Origin: Strigamia acuminata
Taxonomy: Eukaryota; Arthropoda; Chilopoda; Geophilomorpha; Linotaeniidae
Assembly: GCA_949358305.1 (NCBI GenBank)
Contig: OX442314.1
Coordinates: 63,497,369-63,561,368 of the forward strand
DNA: 64,000 nt
Reading direction: 5' to 3'
Part shown: piece by piece, positions 42,501 to 53,715 of the stretch
How positions within the stretch are numbered: position 1 is the first letter of the stretch
Layout of the letters: every line of letters starts with the position of its first letter
Translations under genes and position numbers: made by a program
The notes under the pieces: generated by a model
Seen by the model: the letters and a program-made list of their open reading frames with translations, nothing else
Databases searched by the model: none
What the model was told of the DNA's origin: nothing

Positions 42501-42640
42501 TTATTCGCTCGGGCTTTCGCCTTTGCGGACATTTCAGGGACGGGACCATCCGATCTCAGGTGGTAGTCGGAGGTCCTTTTTCCCTTCTCGGGCATTCTCT
42601 GCTCGGTTTCAGACGTGGATTGCTCGTCTTTGTCTGACAT
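39500..42640 (-). CDS. gag: Element B gag polyprotein (1046 aa)
   Basis: Structural protein of element B. The ATG at 42640 lies 75 nt after the primer binding site. The order is: a charged, Lys/Arg/Ala-rich N-terminus; a Thr/Pro-rich segment; a very Glu/Arg/Lys-rich block (about residues 230-420) of strong coiled-coil type; a Ser/Asp/Arg-rich linker; a capsid-like domain (about 650-800) with REWYQG and WDDFLVRF signatures like those of A; a Glu/Ala-rich spacer; and one CX2CX4HX4C zinc knuckle at 998-1011. The last 35 residues contain a Met-rich helix and the slippery site. It is unusually long for gypsy gag, and the coiled-coil block explains most of the excess. The stop is TAA at 39502-39500. 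Confidence 0.92.
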   Translation of the reverse strand: MSDKDEQSTSETEQRMPEKGKRTSDYHLRSDGPVPEMSAKAKARANKRRAKAQKEEQAASLAALDGPERERVPLNMQPFEDTDPEAIENREEIRDVSPGRVSILMTEETNEAPKITVTVGTNPSPPTAQTSVEQTPRKNDGGTPITPRVTASPAVVSFEVSHLIRLTRQAAQLKAMIDIPVGTSVWESITLLTDAICAAQAPTPVARPAAETPMPQVTPSDTGGFAPDPNRTLHESREKAREEARQEATSRQRRLSAERRELWKEEEEREQRERRTTERTEKLVQKMREEREAKIRKEWNATVEGRHREAQEYEDQFQALIAQRKTEKLQMLRKEAILQHQKWEEQHRERLREEEARKEKEQFLKEKEEWDRVRWTEEYKAKKQAIIDEQKRWEAENWEKETEKFQKEYAQDVSDRKKNEENLKRKPEPPSGSDTDTGEGATKPAKTAKRGKSQKRDESVPKTKDRHPSKRSETGAAIDALLEKKNANKNRERPESEENRWHSFYENNDGGEPPPSGGSKQKKAGGETPPRGPRFHPQGDPSEPSDSSDDDHPSRPSTGRSQEDSDGHRSNRPNASDRSSRSSNPRSEEGNFQDSSGRHYTMSELGRALLNSFRREGIDLGHPGDEHNRAGERVKRKYGVRNEPSSEATGNIRWQHYIQTRFDGSWKAGDRFLDEVMRIKKATKATVADMLTHGLVELTTGSAREWYQGLKNPTWDDFLVRFDLRYGETPDEISNKLRGLRQAPGETLADYDARAKLLFARAPYEINPAGFTMIFYGGLSAHSQRILLDMRAPRTGDYQDVSNYLLTNTLEIEQRYYATLPPEEADAHEKRLQTSAERHKTSEKLMRPSEYLSGIMSLTEASFGRMLTPKAGSILPANPIAAPKKAPAATAMQVTSTDSTQMEKVEETTPLATAKEEEPASSDEEALNEHLENLSTGCDDQGPYLHHAHRALAIAQFRAHVQATKARGALGGKRRFPTPFVPKKPGFTPTGDKSNIKCYSCGEYGHYSDKCEKTVKEKGIMQTLMKMMMELNTNLAKNSQAQASPK

Positions 42641-42714
42641 TTTCTTTCGGTAATTCTACGATTTGGGTTATCTTATTGAGAGATCACAAGTTCAGATTTG
42701 AGATTTATTTCTAA

Positions 42715-42732
42715 ATCCCGGACAGGCCCCCA
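42715..42732 (-). promoter_or_regulatory. Primer binding site, tRNA-Pro-like (element B)
   Basis: Minus-strand TGGGGGCCTGTCCGGGAT starts two bases inside the 5' LTR. Against the eukaryotic tRNA-Pro 3' end it matches 16 of 18, with two adjacent differences in the acceptor stem, and the match continues for two more T. The host tRNA-Pro itself may carry these bases. Confidence 0.72.
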
Positions 42733-42734
42733 CG

Positions 42735-43554
42735 TGTCGCGTCCTACTTGGTATAGGTTTAAATAGCGCTAACGTGTAATACTTTACCTGTGATCAATTA
42801 TGTAAATACCCAAATGAATACCAAATGTATGTAAATAAACAGGTAATTTATTCACCAGGCTTTATGCCTTTAAAATACACTCAGTAATAATTCTAGAGTC
42901 GACGTGGTCAGCGTCGAACAAAGGATTTCTCAAGATGGCGTCGTCGATTCCGCGTGGTCGGCGGAACAAAGGCGGCGTCTCGAGTTGTCGTTAATTCGTC
43001 ACGGATTCGTCTTCACGGACGCGGTGGAATGCTCTTTCGAGTCTTCTATCCGTGCCTGTTGTCTAGGGTTTGTTTAGCGTCGCAGAGGCCTCGTCTAGGA
43101 ACTTTGGGGTTCCCTACAAAGCACTCGGACACTTACTTCGGCGAATAATCGTCTGGGCGATTATTCTGGGTGATTTCACAAGGGCTATTCTCGTGCTTTC
43201 GCAGGAATAGCTCGCAAGTGACTTCGTGAGAGTTACAGTTTGCACTTTACTCAGCGATCCTCGATCAATCCTAACTTGTAGTTGAAGTTGGCCTGACGGT
43301 GAGGTAGTTGCTGTGTTCTTGGTGTCGTTTGTGTAAGTTCTGTCTTTAGGCGGGAAACACAGCCTTTTATGCAGTGGGGTGAAGGGCCGGCGATCAACCA
43401 ATGGGGGCTGACCACCAGCCGCTTCCTCCCCCTCGGGGCACACACCTGCCATGGGGAGGTGGAGCCAACTCGGGGGGGAACGACTCTTTAATCATAGTGA
43501 CTCATAGGACAAGTATCCGCCCTGGGGGGACACTTATCCAACTGGGTCACCACA
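42735..43554 (-). repeat. 5' LTR of element B (820 bp)
   Basis: Direct repeat of 30690-31509. In this copy the TATA-like CATAAAAGG (43363-43371) would drive the genomic transcript leftwards. The AATAAA of R/U5 is about 500 bp further on, so U3 would be about 220 bp and R-U5 long. Followed by the CATA target duplication at 43555-43558. Confidence 0.95.
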
Positions 43555-43558
43555 CATA

Positions 43559-46010
43559 TAATAATCGCGTAAGAGAGAGAGAGAGAGAGAGCTAAAAATC
43601 AATATTTTTCTTTTGAAATGCCCGTTTAGTTGAGTCGGCCATAACAATATCCACTTATTCAATACTAAAGCAACAAAATCAGCACCGAGCATCATAAACC
43701 ATACATCAAACCTCTCTCTAGTCTATCCCCCACAAAAATCTAAATGTGTTATTTTATACGCATACCTGGTGGAAAAAAAATCTGTTAAAAAGACCAGAGG
43801 ACAAAGTCAAGACGAGATAAACGCGGCTACACACGCTTTAAAAACAGGAGGGGTGATAACCCTATACGAGTACACGACTTACGACGAGAATGTAAAGTTG
43901 AGTCAAATCCTTTGTAGCTGCATTAGAGAGCAAAACTGATGAATACTGAATTTCAAACACGGCTCGCGCCAAAATTATGCGAACAAAATGTTTTCTTTCC
44001 AGCTGCCGACGTGCCGGTCTATTAGCGCATCAAAATTGAAGTCACAAACTTCAATTCCGGCGAGTTTTGTCACGGCACAAGCATCCTCCTACGTGATCAG
44101 TTTCACAGTATTCTCACACACAGACAGAAAGGTTCTGCAGAATCATGCAGAATTCTTTGCGCGAATTTCTCAGTTAATGAGTCGGTTGAGTTTACGCTGA
44201 GTTGGATCACGCTGGGGGTGTCAGGCGAGTGACCGCAAACCCAGAATTGCGAATCGATGGAGGCGGATTCAGATTTTTAAGGGATAAAACAAAGGCGGCA
44301 AAGGGTGAATAGCTGAAGAAAAAAAAATCAGCCCGCAGTACACAAGTTCTTTGTTCAAACGGTCAATTCAATATGGTTGAAAGCGGGATGACGATGACTC
44401 AGGCGTCATTTAGACACCCGGATCGCGATCAACCACCCCTTAAAACTCCCTCGAGGACGATTAATACAAGCCACAAAACCGTGTTATTTGCCCCTGACAC
44501 GGCTCTACAGGCATAACTTACCCATTGACTCATTCTCATTTGCCAAAAAGTGTCCGGTTTGTGCAAAACGCACAGACGGCTGGAAAGCTTGGCTCGGGGA
44601 AAACTGAGTAAATAAAGTGGAGCCAACAAAATAAAGCGGGCTCAAATATCTAGTGTCAGCAATTTTCAACTGTCTTAGAGAATGCAGCGCAAAGCCTGGT
44701 CACGCAGAGGCCTTTTATTGATTTTTCGCAACGTGCGTTCGGCGAGGAGGAAATATGTTCTTACCAAACGTCAACTCAGATCGAACACAATCTCACTTCC
44801 CCTTTTCACTGCACCAGCCAAGCCTTCCGATATGTTTACAATTTATTGACTGCTGCTCGGATCGAGTTACTTGTTGAACTCCCATTTTCAATTTCATCTT
44901 CATTAAAAAGAAAAAGGAGTAAACACGAGCGCAGAGCGACCGTGCAATTTCCAATTTGGAAAACAAAAAATTCTTTTCTTTTCTTTTCTTTTCTTTCTTC
45001 TCTTTTTTCTTCTTTTCTTTTCTCTTTGAAATTGTTGAAATTCTGGAATTGAAAATAAGTTTCCAATGGATTTGTCAAAATATCGATGTTAATGCATTTT
45101 GAAATTCGATATTTCGAATTTTTCTTTCTTTCTTTTTTTTTTTTACATTTGTTTGTTTCCTATCGGGAGAAAAAAATTCATATTGATTTTAAAACGTAAG
45201 TGTTAAACAAATAAAAAATTACACAATATAAATATTCTCATTTTTAAAATATGTACAAGTAAAAAAAAATATTAATAATTATAGTGGCATAAAACGACTT
45301 CCAATAGAATAGTTGAATGATTAAATAGTTTTTAATAGTGATTACATCTTAAAAGGTGGTATGAGAGAGCACCATGTGGATGGGTAATGCATCATGCCAC
45401 AATAGCGGTGCCAAATTTGCAGTAAAATTTATGTTGTGCTTTAAAATGAGAAACAAACGCAGCAGATTGGACTCCCAAAAACACATTATTTTCCCAAAAC
45501 TCGATGTTTTTCTTTCCCAAATACTTTTCTCACCACCTAAAAAACAACCAATTTGAATATCAATTTCCCTTCTACTTTTTCTTCTACATTGTTTATATTT
45601 ATTTAGAATATTTTCTGCAATTTACATATATTTCCGCTTTTTTTGTTTTCAGTTAGAACCATCCTACACCACCTGTCTTTAAAACTTTAAATTCCCTCAA
45701 TTTTGAAAAAGTCCAAAAAAAAAAGTCATTCCTTTGAGCCTAAAAGGAGAATTACCAAGAAAAGCCTAATTTGTTACCATCAGCAGCATCTGGTGAGAAT
45801 TACAGAGAAATTCTAAAACCTCTTTGACTGCCACACCCAGACAAACTTTGGTATTTGTTAATGATCAAAGTGTTCGGCTCCACTTTTGGCCGCACCAACT
45901 CGACCTTCGGTAATACAAGAAAAGAAAACACCCGTTTGTGTCTACAGTGGATCTTAATGATCATACAATACAGTTATTCTTCTGGATCAACATTTTGCCC
46001 CTTAATTCGC
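43559..46010. other. Non-coding stretch right of element B
   Basis: AT-rich. Holds (GA)n at 43,573-43,591, a (TTTTC)n tract at about 44,970-45,020 and poly-T runs. No gene or RNA recognised. Confidence 0.45.
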
Positions 46011-46132
46011 ATTGGATAATCCTTACTTCAACTTCAAACAAGTGTGAACATACTTGTATTACCTTACTTCTACTTCCTCATTGTTTACTTTACTTTACTT
46101 TACTTTACTTCCAAGTGTGAACCCACCTTTAA
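46011..46132 (+). repeat. Dispersed repeat family 2, copy 2
   Basis: Second copy of the element at 13,609-13,726, same orientation, about 90% alike by eye, with one more TTTAC unit. Outside these limits the flanks differ, so it is an interspersed unit and not a segmental duplication. Confidence 0.7.
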
Positions 46133-47104
46133 AGGTTGTGCGAAATAATATGACTTAATTGGTCAGATTAAAGTACACATCTTATATCATCAGTTTTTTT
46201 ATGCAAAACATTAAATAACATCTCGTTCGCGTTTTTACAGTTAAGAAGGTGCAATTTTTTTACTGTTTACGATACTTAAAAACATAAAAACATGGGAGAA
46301 AACTCAGAATAATTTAATTAACAATAACTCCATTGTATTCACTATTAAATCAGGCCCAACAAGTGTGAAAATGTGATAGAAAATTAATCAGCAATTCAAA
46401 CATTTGCATTTTATATATATTACATAGATTTCAAATTAAAAAAAGAAAAAGGATTTCAATCATAAAGGAAAAAGTAAGAAAAGAGAGACAATCTGGAAGC
46501 ATCTGACAAAGAGCCTAGGGCGCCCTAGAACCACACGAGATGGGAATCGGGGCAGCTGCCACCGTTGAAAATAGACACCACAGCTCAACACAACTACTCA
46601 TAGCACAAAACATGTCAATATATTCCTGCTGTTCGCAATAACTGCAAATTTCTCACACGCGCAGCAGAAACTCAGTATTTCAAGCCTTTGATGAACCTCC
46701 CCACAATATATTGTATATCTAACTACTCAAAAAATTGAGTTAAGGTTCCTTGCCAACACACACACACTTGGCCAAAGAAAATTGCTTTTCCTTCCCTTAA
46801 CTTGCATACAAATGACCAATTTTAAAATATATTCCCCAACCCCATCTTAAACACACCCCTCTCTCTCTCTCTCATCTTAATGGAACACAATCGCCTCCCT
46901 AATCCATGCAAATAAACAAAACTCCATTCAGGATTTACAAATTCCACCAGCACAAAATCCACTATTTTATTCAATATTACAATGGATTAGATTTGAATAT
47001 TGAGGGGAATTCCAATGAATGCAACGTAAATTAAATGCTTCCGTGATGTGACACATGGAAATCACCTGAATAAGATGCAGCCTCGTCTAAATCTCGAACT
47101 CCAA
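46133..47104. other. Non-coding stretch
   Basis: AT-rich with (CT)n at 46,859-46,873 and a 14-bp perfect palindrome CTAGGGCGCCCTAG near 46,513. Nothing gene-like seen. Confidence 0.45.
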
Positions 47105-47374
47105 TGTTACGTTACAGCACGCCATGTCTCTGACTACGTAGTCCAGATCCATTCTTGTGTTCTTGCTTCTGATTGCATTGGATAGAAACGATGGAGTTGG
47201 ATGTAGTTGTGGGAAAAGAGTCACGATGCGACCATCTTAGTTACACGCATTGGCATAATGTCTTTATTCATAAAAATACAAAGGGTTAAATAGGTCAAAA
47301 GCACTGGTCACTGATTGGCAGACATGTAAATCTTGCATGACCGAGTGACGCGACAAAAATTGGAGTGCCGAACA
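47105..47374 (-). repeat. Putative solo LTR (270 bp)
   Basis: Starts TGTTACG and ends GCCGAACA. CTCCA lies at 47099-47103 (one base before the TG) and at 47375-47379 (directly after the CA), which fits a 5-bp target duplication with one extra A. On the minus strand a TATTTAA box is followed closely by AATAAA (47262-47267 on the plus strand), a compact promoter/poly(A) layout typical of short LTRs. The family is not identified. Confidence 0.45.
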
Positions 47375-47379
47375 CTCCA

Positions 47380-50300
47380 CATTTTAGTTGCAAACAAATG
47401 CTTTTTAATACGAAACCTTAATGTAAGGTGAATTTTCGGTTTTCCTTTTGAAAAAAAAAATAAAAATAAAAAGTAAAACATAAAGAAAATAAAAAAATGT
47501 CTATTGCCGTTTTGTATTCCAGACTCGAGAATGAAATTTATGATTTTAATATAGAAGCAGAAAGGGAAGGGGAAGGGGAAGTATGAAAAACAGCCTCGCT
47601 AATCTCACGCATGCAAAATCCGGGGTCAGACAAGTTTGAAAATGTTGAAAAGCAAAAGTTTGGCGCATGAATTATTGACTAGCCGGTTATGGACATAAGA
47701 TCAATACATCAAGCGGTCAGCAGCAGCCATCTGCACGTGTCCATTTTCTCATAAGGTGAGAAAATCTTCATTAACCCGTCGCCAAGAGCTAACAAGACAT
47801 CAATGTATATCGATCAAACAACTTTAGTCGCCATCTTCAAACTACTTGCGAGTCATCGATCCGAAAAAAAAAATCCCCTTGCAATCTCTTCTGATCGGCT
47901 TTTACACATTGATCTGCTCAACCAACTATCATATGCACCATCCGGCTAATGCAATCTTTTTGCCATCAACTAGGCAAGAAAAATATTAAGTAAAAAAAAA
48001 AAACTACTCCCCGTATTTATTTTTATTTTTATTTTTATTTTCACATTTATATCCGCCCGCGCTCTAAAATCTCCGCTTTTTTGATTAAAATTCGTGCAAA
48101 TATCAATAATGTAGCGCTAAGCGACCATGTGACAGTTTATGCCATAAAAAAAGTAAATCTGACCATCCAGTATGAAATCTGGAAGCGAGTGAAGACCACA
48201 AAGCTGAAAAAAGGGTAAAACAGAAAAAAAAGAAAAAAAAGAAAGCCAATAGGATTAGAAAGTAAAAAAAACAAAACTTTTTACGTTTCAAGTCGTATTA
48301 CATTAGTTTCCATTTATCCTTTCTTTTCCACGCAATCAATCAATTTTACTCCAAATTCTTGTGCAGACCTTTGACTTTAGAATCTAGTCTCGTGGAAATG
48401 ACCTTCTGGTCATTACAAACAGAGCTGGATGGCTTCTAACATTGTTTTCCACAGTATGGCCTTTACTTTCTTAAATGCAAAGTCAAGCTTCAACAGAATT
48501 GTTAATGCGAGCCAAATGCCCCTGCGTCTTGTCGTGTTATTAACACTCCAGACTCTACTGCTGGAATTCTCATGTTAATTCCTCTGGCCGAAACTCTTAA
48601 GTTTTCAACAACTTAATACCTCTTGAACCGTGCCAACCCAGGTAAACTCCACATACCGTATGCTAAATGTCCTAAGACTACACGGCGTGAAGCCAAACGT
48701 ATACCCGCATTTACCCTCCGCTAAAGCTCTGCATAAATACTGAACAAGTATAAGAAACATTATTGAAGCAACTCACAAAATCTGATTTTTGCGATGTTTT
48801 GGTTTTCCTCTCGGTGGGTTCTTGTTGGTTAATAAAAACCAACTGAGAAATAATATAAAGTCTCCTTATGGGGACAAAATGTTTTCAAAACCTTTTACTA
48901 GCTAGGCAAAACAGCAACTGTACAAGCATAATGTTTAAATTACTCTGTAAAAAAGTAAACTAATACAACAAAAGAACAATACTATGACACATACGTACTA
49001 TACTGACACACATGACATAACTTAGTATAACTAAAAATAAGCACTCCTTCAAATGACATAAATTCAACATTAGGATACCGTGACTAACAAATATTATATA
49101 AAATATTATAAATGTTAAAATGCAAATCTCACACTGTTCACAATCAACACCTTCGCAAACCTGAGCAAATCAGTTGCGCAGTTGACATTTTTAATTCACT
49201 ATTTTGTCAACAATTTATGTGCAATATGTTGCGCACAACCGATTTTCTGCACTGCGCGTCATTTCATTCTGAGCTAGACTTTCGATTAATTTGAATAGTT
49301 ATAGTACAAGTATAATGAGTGACTTTATCATTTGAAACACGCCTCATATTATAAGTTACCTTCCATTTCACCACATCCATGTCTCCCAAATAAATAAAAA
49401 TAAAAATAAGAAAGAAAATATTTGAGTTGCAATCAATAACAAACAAGTTCCCTTTGAACCGATTGCGCATGATTTGCATTAATGACTTCACAAACAAGTA
49501 AATTCGTCCATTCATTCTCATTAAAGCGAAGAAAACGCAGCATTTGAGCGGCGAAATCTTATCTACAATCAATCACAGATAATAAGTTTGAGCGGTGTTG
49601 ATGAGTTCCAGTTCGTTAAGCTTAAAACTTCCAATATTTTTGATCCGTTTTCTCTTCACAAGTGCGAGTATTTGGCCAGCCAATTGTGATTAGTAATTAG
49701 CAGTGTGTACACCCAAGATAAACTGAGCACCACATGAAAAGAAAGGCAAGGAAGGCTCCAATTGTTGATAAAATGCGCACTGTCGACTAATTGTTTACGA
49801 GAAATGTTGAAAGTCGATTTTCTTTTCGAGCAGAAAAAATAGAACAAATATCCCCGAACCAAAGTAACCTTTAATGCATCAATTAACTCTCAATTAAGAC
49901 TTTCCACTCACAATCAAAACCCAGCACGGAGCTCTGCGAGGCACCATCTTTGTTACACCGCATTTTTCTGAATTCCCAAAAATCGATGCAGTGAGAATAA
50001 GACGAGCTAATCTTATAAACCCTGTTTTTATTTGCCCATATTAACCCATTCAACTTTTCCTTTTTTTTCCCCCCTCTAAAATTTTACTAATTAAAAAGAA
50101 AAAAAAATTATCAATTTCAATTCATTTGCTTTCAACTCACGGTAAGTCTCTTAGCAATCCCATTTGAAATCTTTAAAAAAAAAAATACATTTAAACGTAC
50201 CGCAATTTTCGGTCTGTCACAGCTTTAAATGTTTTCCCGCTCAGTGCACCGGCATCAGCACCATGTTCATTTTAATCCCCTCTAAAAGAAAAAGTACAAA

Positions 50301-51402
50301 AAAAATACAATGAGAAAATAATTTTTGTTTTTCCATAAAATAAAAGCACGAAAAACATGTTTGTTGTTATTTATTTCTCATTTTTATTGAGAAAAAATAA
50401 GAAACTTAAAGAAAAAGTTTGAATGGAAATGAGACTTTATTTTATATGAGTTGCAGCTGCATTACACCTGCTCCTATAAAACATCTAAAACAAAACGGAG
50501 GTAAATCATACGAAATAGACCAAACCACGTGCTGTTACCCTTTAAGGGCACTTTGGAGACCGATAAAATGGCGGATACTTCCTTTTCACACGCTTCAATC
50601 GTTTTGACAGAGTCAAGAGGAACTCACGAAATGAACGGCACAGTATCAGCATTTTCTCGAAATAAAACTAATTGTCTTATCTGCATCAGTGCTAATTAAT
50701 CCCACCCAACATCACCAAATTTACAACTAAACTGTCCAGCCTCGTTGCCAATCCCCACCAGCACGAAGCGGCAAAGTCAACCTCAAAATGAAATATCAAA
50801 ATTCTCCTCCTCGGGCAAAACGATGCTTTCAACACTAATCCAATTACATTTCGTGGTGTATACAATTGCTTCTGTTTTTGGTGACACTTGTTGAAAATTT
50901 AAAGACACGCCGGCCTCTTTGCAGTGCAAATGTTCGAAATTTTTACCGAAATAGCAACTGGTCACAGACTATAGTTACTCAAGTAACTTAAATAAATGAA
51001 TAATTCACAAAACTTATCTTGAAGAACGGATGGAGTCGGATTTAAGTTTGAAAACGGCGGACACAAGGAAAACGCATGTATCAGTTACATTTACAAAAAT
51101 AGAACTAAATTTTTATTCATTGTACTGAATTACAAAGGAAGGGGATTAAAACCCCTTTATTTCTCGGAATTGATCTAACGTGGGTCACAAGTAAATTTAC
51201 ACCTGTACCACGGTGGTTAAGTGCGCAACTAGATTGGTTCCTTTTGGAAACCGTCAGTTTCCACACAGACGCAAAACTAGGACCAGGAGCACACCACACC
51301 ACACCACACTACAACCAATCTTTAATTTTGCACTCATAACTTGTTGCACGTGCCTCTTCGTGGCCGTTAAAAGCTTGCTATTTGTGGTTTAATGGTAGTC
51401 CC
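47380..51402. other. Non-coding stretch
   Basis: AT-rich, with poly-A runs, (TTTTTA)n near 48,016-48,042 and (GGGGAA)n near 47,562-47,580. Short frames on both strands have no domains. I see no gene. Confidence 0.45.
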
Positions 51403-51480
51403 GAATAGCACAATGGTTGGTAGGTTGGTGCGACTGTGTGGCAAACGATTCTTGCGGTTCGATTCGATTCCCGGTCCTGG
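51403..51480 (+). repeat. tRNA-like sequence, probable SINE head
   Basis: A-box-like TAGCACAATGGTTGG at 51406-51420 and B-box-like GGTTCGATTCG at 51456-51466, spaced as in a pol III type 2 promoter and followed by ATTCCCGG. A duplicated GATTC disturbs the T-arm and the acceptor arms do not pair, so it is not a working tRNA. A tRNA-derived SINE or tRNA pseudogene is the best reading. A CCTT-rich tract follows. Confidence 0.5.
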
Positions 51481-51830
51481 ATCCTTTCCTTCCTTTCCTT
51501 CCTTCTTCGTCCATTTTGACTACGATAGTGTGTGCAGGTAAACCGCCATTTGGCAAAAGAGTCGGGGCATTTTGCAAGTCCATCCTGCAAAAAGCTTTGG
51601 ATTCGCACTACAAGTTAACTGCTCTTTGCATTTCTAATCAAATGTCAATCACTTGTAACTTACTTTCTTTAGTATCTTTAGTCCGAGATAATAAATAACA
51701 GACCAAGGTTTAGCTTCTGCCTCTTCTATTTCTCTAACTGAAAATGGAAATCCTTTATTGTTCAAACCTGATCAACCGTTGTTAGGAAAAAATATGGAAG
51801 CTGCATATGATGCCTTGAGCACCTTGCATC

Positions 51831-51922
51831 CGCATGATGCTTTATACATTGTATTGACAACAATGCAATGTAAATCTCTAGCAGCTCAAACCTGCACAAT
51901 TCCTTGTGGTGCAAATACACCA
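51831..51922 (-). repeat. Dispersed repeat family 1, copy 2
   Basis: Inverted relative of 11,883-11,961. Read on the minus strand it has GGTGTATTTGCACCACAAGG, AATTGTGCAGGTT, CAATACAATGTATAAAGCAT and CATGC in the same order, with a short insertion in the middle. Decayed interspersed element. Confidence 0.6.
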
Positions 51923-53494
51923 CACTTTCTCATCTTTCAGTGACGCTGCCTTCTGCAGCGCCACTTAGTTGGTGGCGAGTGGCAGTTGTTCTTGCCGTAG
52001 AAACATTACAGCTCGAATCAATCAATCAGGCAAGCTTGAGAAACAACTGCGATTCCCCGAAGTAGTGACCAGGCCCCGTACTGCTTAACTTGTGTGTTCT
52101 AATGGAAATGGGCGACCAGCGTTATTGTTGTCAATGCTTATGCACCTGAATCCCTTAATGACGTAAGATTAGGGATGTTTTCAAAACAGAAAGCAAAAAC
52201 GAAAAAAAAAATTGAAATGTATTTTTCCAGCTGTTTTTAAGCATGAACGCAGCTCAAAGTAAAGCTGTTGTAATTCCAATTTGGATTGAGCATTCCCCCT
52301 TTTAGGCCTTTAAACCCCATCAGCTGACGGCACTCGAAATCGTTCATCCTTCGACTACATGACGACCACGAAGCCCAAACTTGTGCACAGCTTGCGGTTT
52401 TGTTTGGACATTCCATGCATAATTGCTATCAAATACCCGTTGCATGCAACATACTCGTAATGCAAAAGCGTGATTTCAAATTAGAGAACTGTTTGTTTTC
52501 GCTCATTTCCACGCAGAATGTAATAAAAGCCGGTGCTGAAAAACGAAAGGCATAAACCCCGGCCAACTCGCAGCCACTTTTCCTCTTATCTCACCCGTCC
52601 ATCTACTTTTAATGAATTTCATATCGCTCCTATTTAGTCCGAATGAAACTCCCAATAACAATACTAAAGAAAAATACAATATCGATTAACGGTCCAAAAT
52701 ACACCAATTACGTCTCATTATACACAGTATACAGCCCCGTACGTAGGAATTAAGCGTGGGGGAGATTTAAGAGCGACTTGAACATATGTTTAAACTAACA
52801 ACCACTTTTGCCGACTCAAAACCACAATGACCAGAGTTAAAGCTTCGCTGCAAGCCTAGAACTCGCATTGTGCTTATTACTCATATATGGCAACAATCAA
52901 TTCGAAACCTCCTAATCACCTGAGAACAAGTTGCTTATACTTAAATGACAAAAGGCTTCTGCAAACATAACACACCCACAGTTCTATTTTGATGGATACC
53001 TTAATTGCACTTTTCAATAAAAATATATACAAAACCAACTAAGCAAGCATCTCCGACCCCCTCCGCGCTAATGGCGTGCAACGACTGATTTTCTATCGCA
53101 TGAAAAAACGAGAATACGTTCATTTCACCATAATCACACACAATAGTCGAGGACTAATAAAGTGGTGGGCTCTAAACTCAACTAATCCATCATTTTCCAG
53201 TCAAATCACCTGTCATTCACCAAACACGAGTTGGAGGTTAAATAAAGAATAAGCAGGGGGAGGAATGAATGTGTGCTTTTTTTGTTCGAGGTCTGCAACT
53301 CAAGCGATAAAGTTTCGCTTCAAAAAGAATTTAAACAAAAAAAATTAAAAACATAAATGGTGGGTATCGCCGTATGATTTAACGGTTGCTCCAAGTTGAC
53401 CGTGAAAAGGCGGAATAATTAATTTGAAATATAAAACTTTTTTTGGATTTTTAGAACTTTTAAAGCTGTTTATCATAATTTAATTGGAATTTCA
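51923..53494. other. Non-coding stretch
   Basis: Mixed AT-rich sequence without repeats of note, RNA genes or a credible coding frame. Confidence 0.4.
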
Positions 53495-53715
53495 ATTTTT
53501 TCATTAAAATTTCACTTTGTTCCATTGACAAATTATTTTTTTCCATTAAAATTTCACTTTTTTTCCCATTGAAGTTTCACTTTTTTTTCCATTGAAATTT
53601 CACTTTTTTTCTATTGAAATGTCACTTTTTGTATTAAAATTTCACTTTTTTCATTAAAACTTTATTTTTCAATAAAATTTTAATTTTTCCCATTAAAATT
53701 TCACTTTTTTTAAAA
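53495..53715 (+). repeat. Degenerate minisatellite (about 25-bp units)
   Basis: Eight or so copies of a unit close to CATTRAAATTTCACTTTTTT with variable T-run length. Copies differ by substitutions and by the number of T, suggesting slippage in an old array. Confidence 0.75.

Larger units (their letters stand above)
30690..43554 (-). mobile_element. Complete Ty3/gypsy LTR retrotransposon B (12.9 kb)
   Basis: A full-length element on the minus strand: 5' LTR 43554-42735, primer binding site, gag, frameshift signal, pol, spliced ORF3, purine-rich tract, 3' LTR 31509-30690, with CATA on both sides. I saw no difference between the two LTRs on reading through them, and their spacing is a constant 12,045 bp at every landmark, so insertion was recent. 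All frames are open and every catalytic motif is present, so it looks potentially autonomous. At 12,865 bp it is much longer than a typical gypsy element because of the long gag, the third ORF and the large LTRs. It is related to element A throughout. Confidence 0.95.

Noticed and set aside
40825-42714. Long plus-strand frames opposite gag of element B, and similar ones opposite gag and ORF3 elsewhere
   Set aside because: They are antisense shadows of GC-rich, Arg/Glu-coding DNA and show no independent signal.
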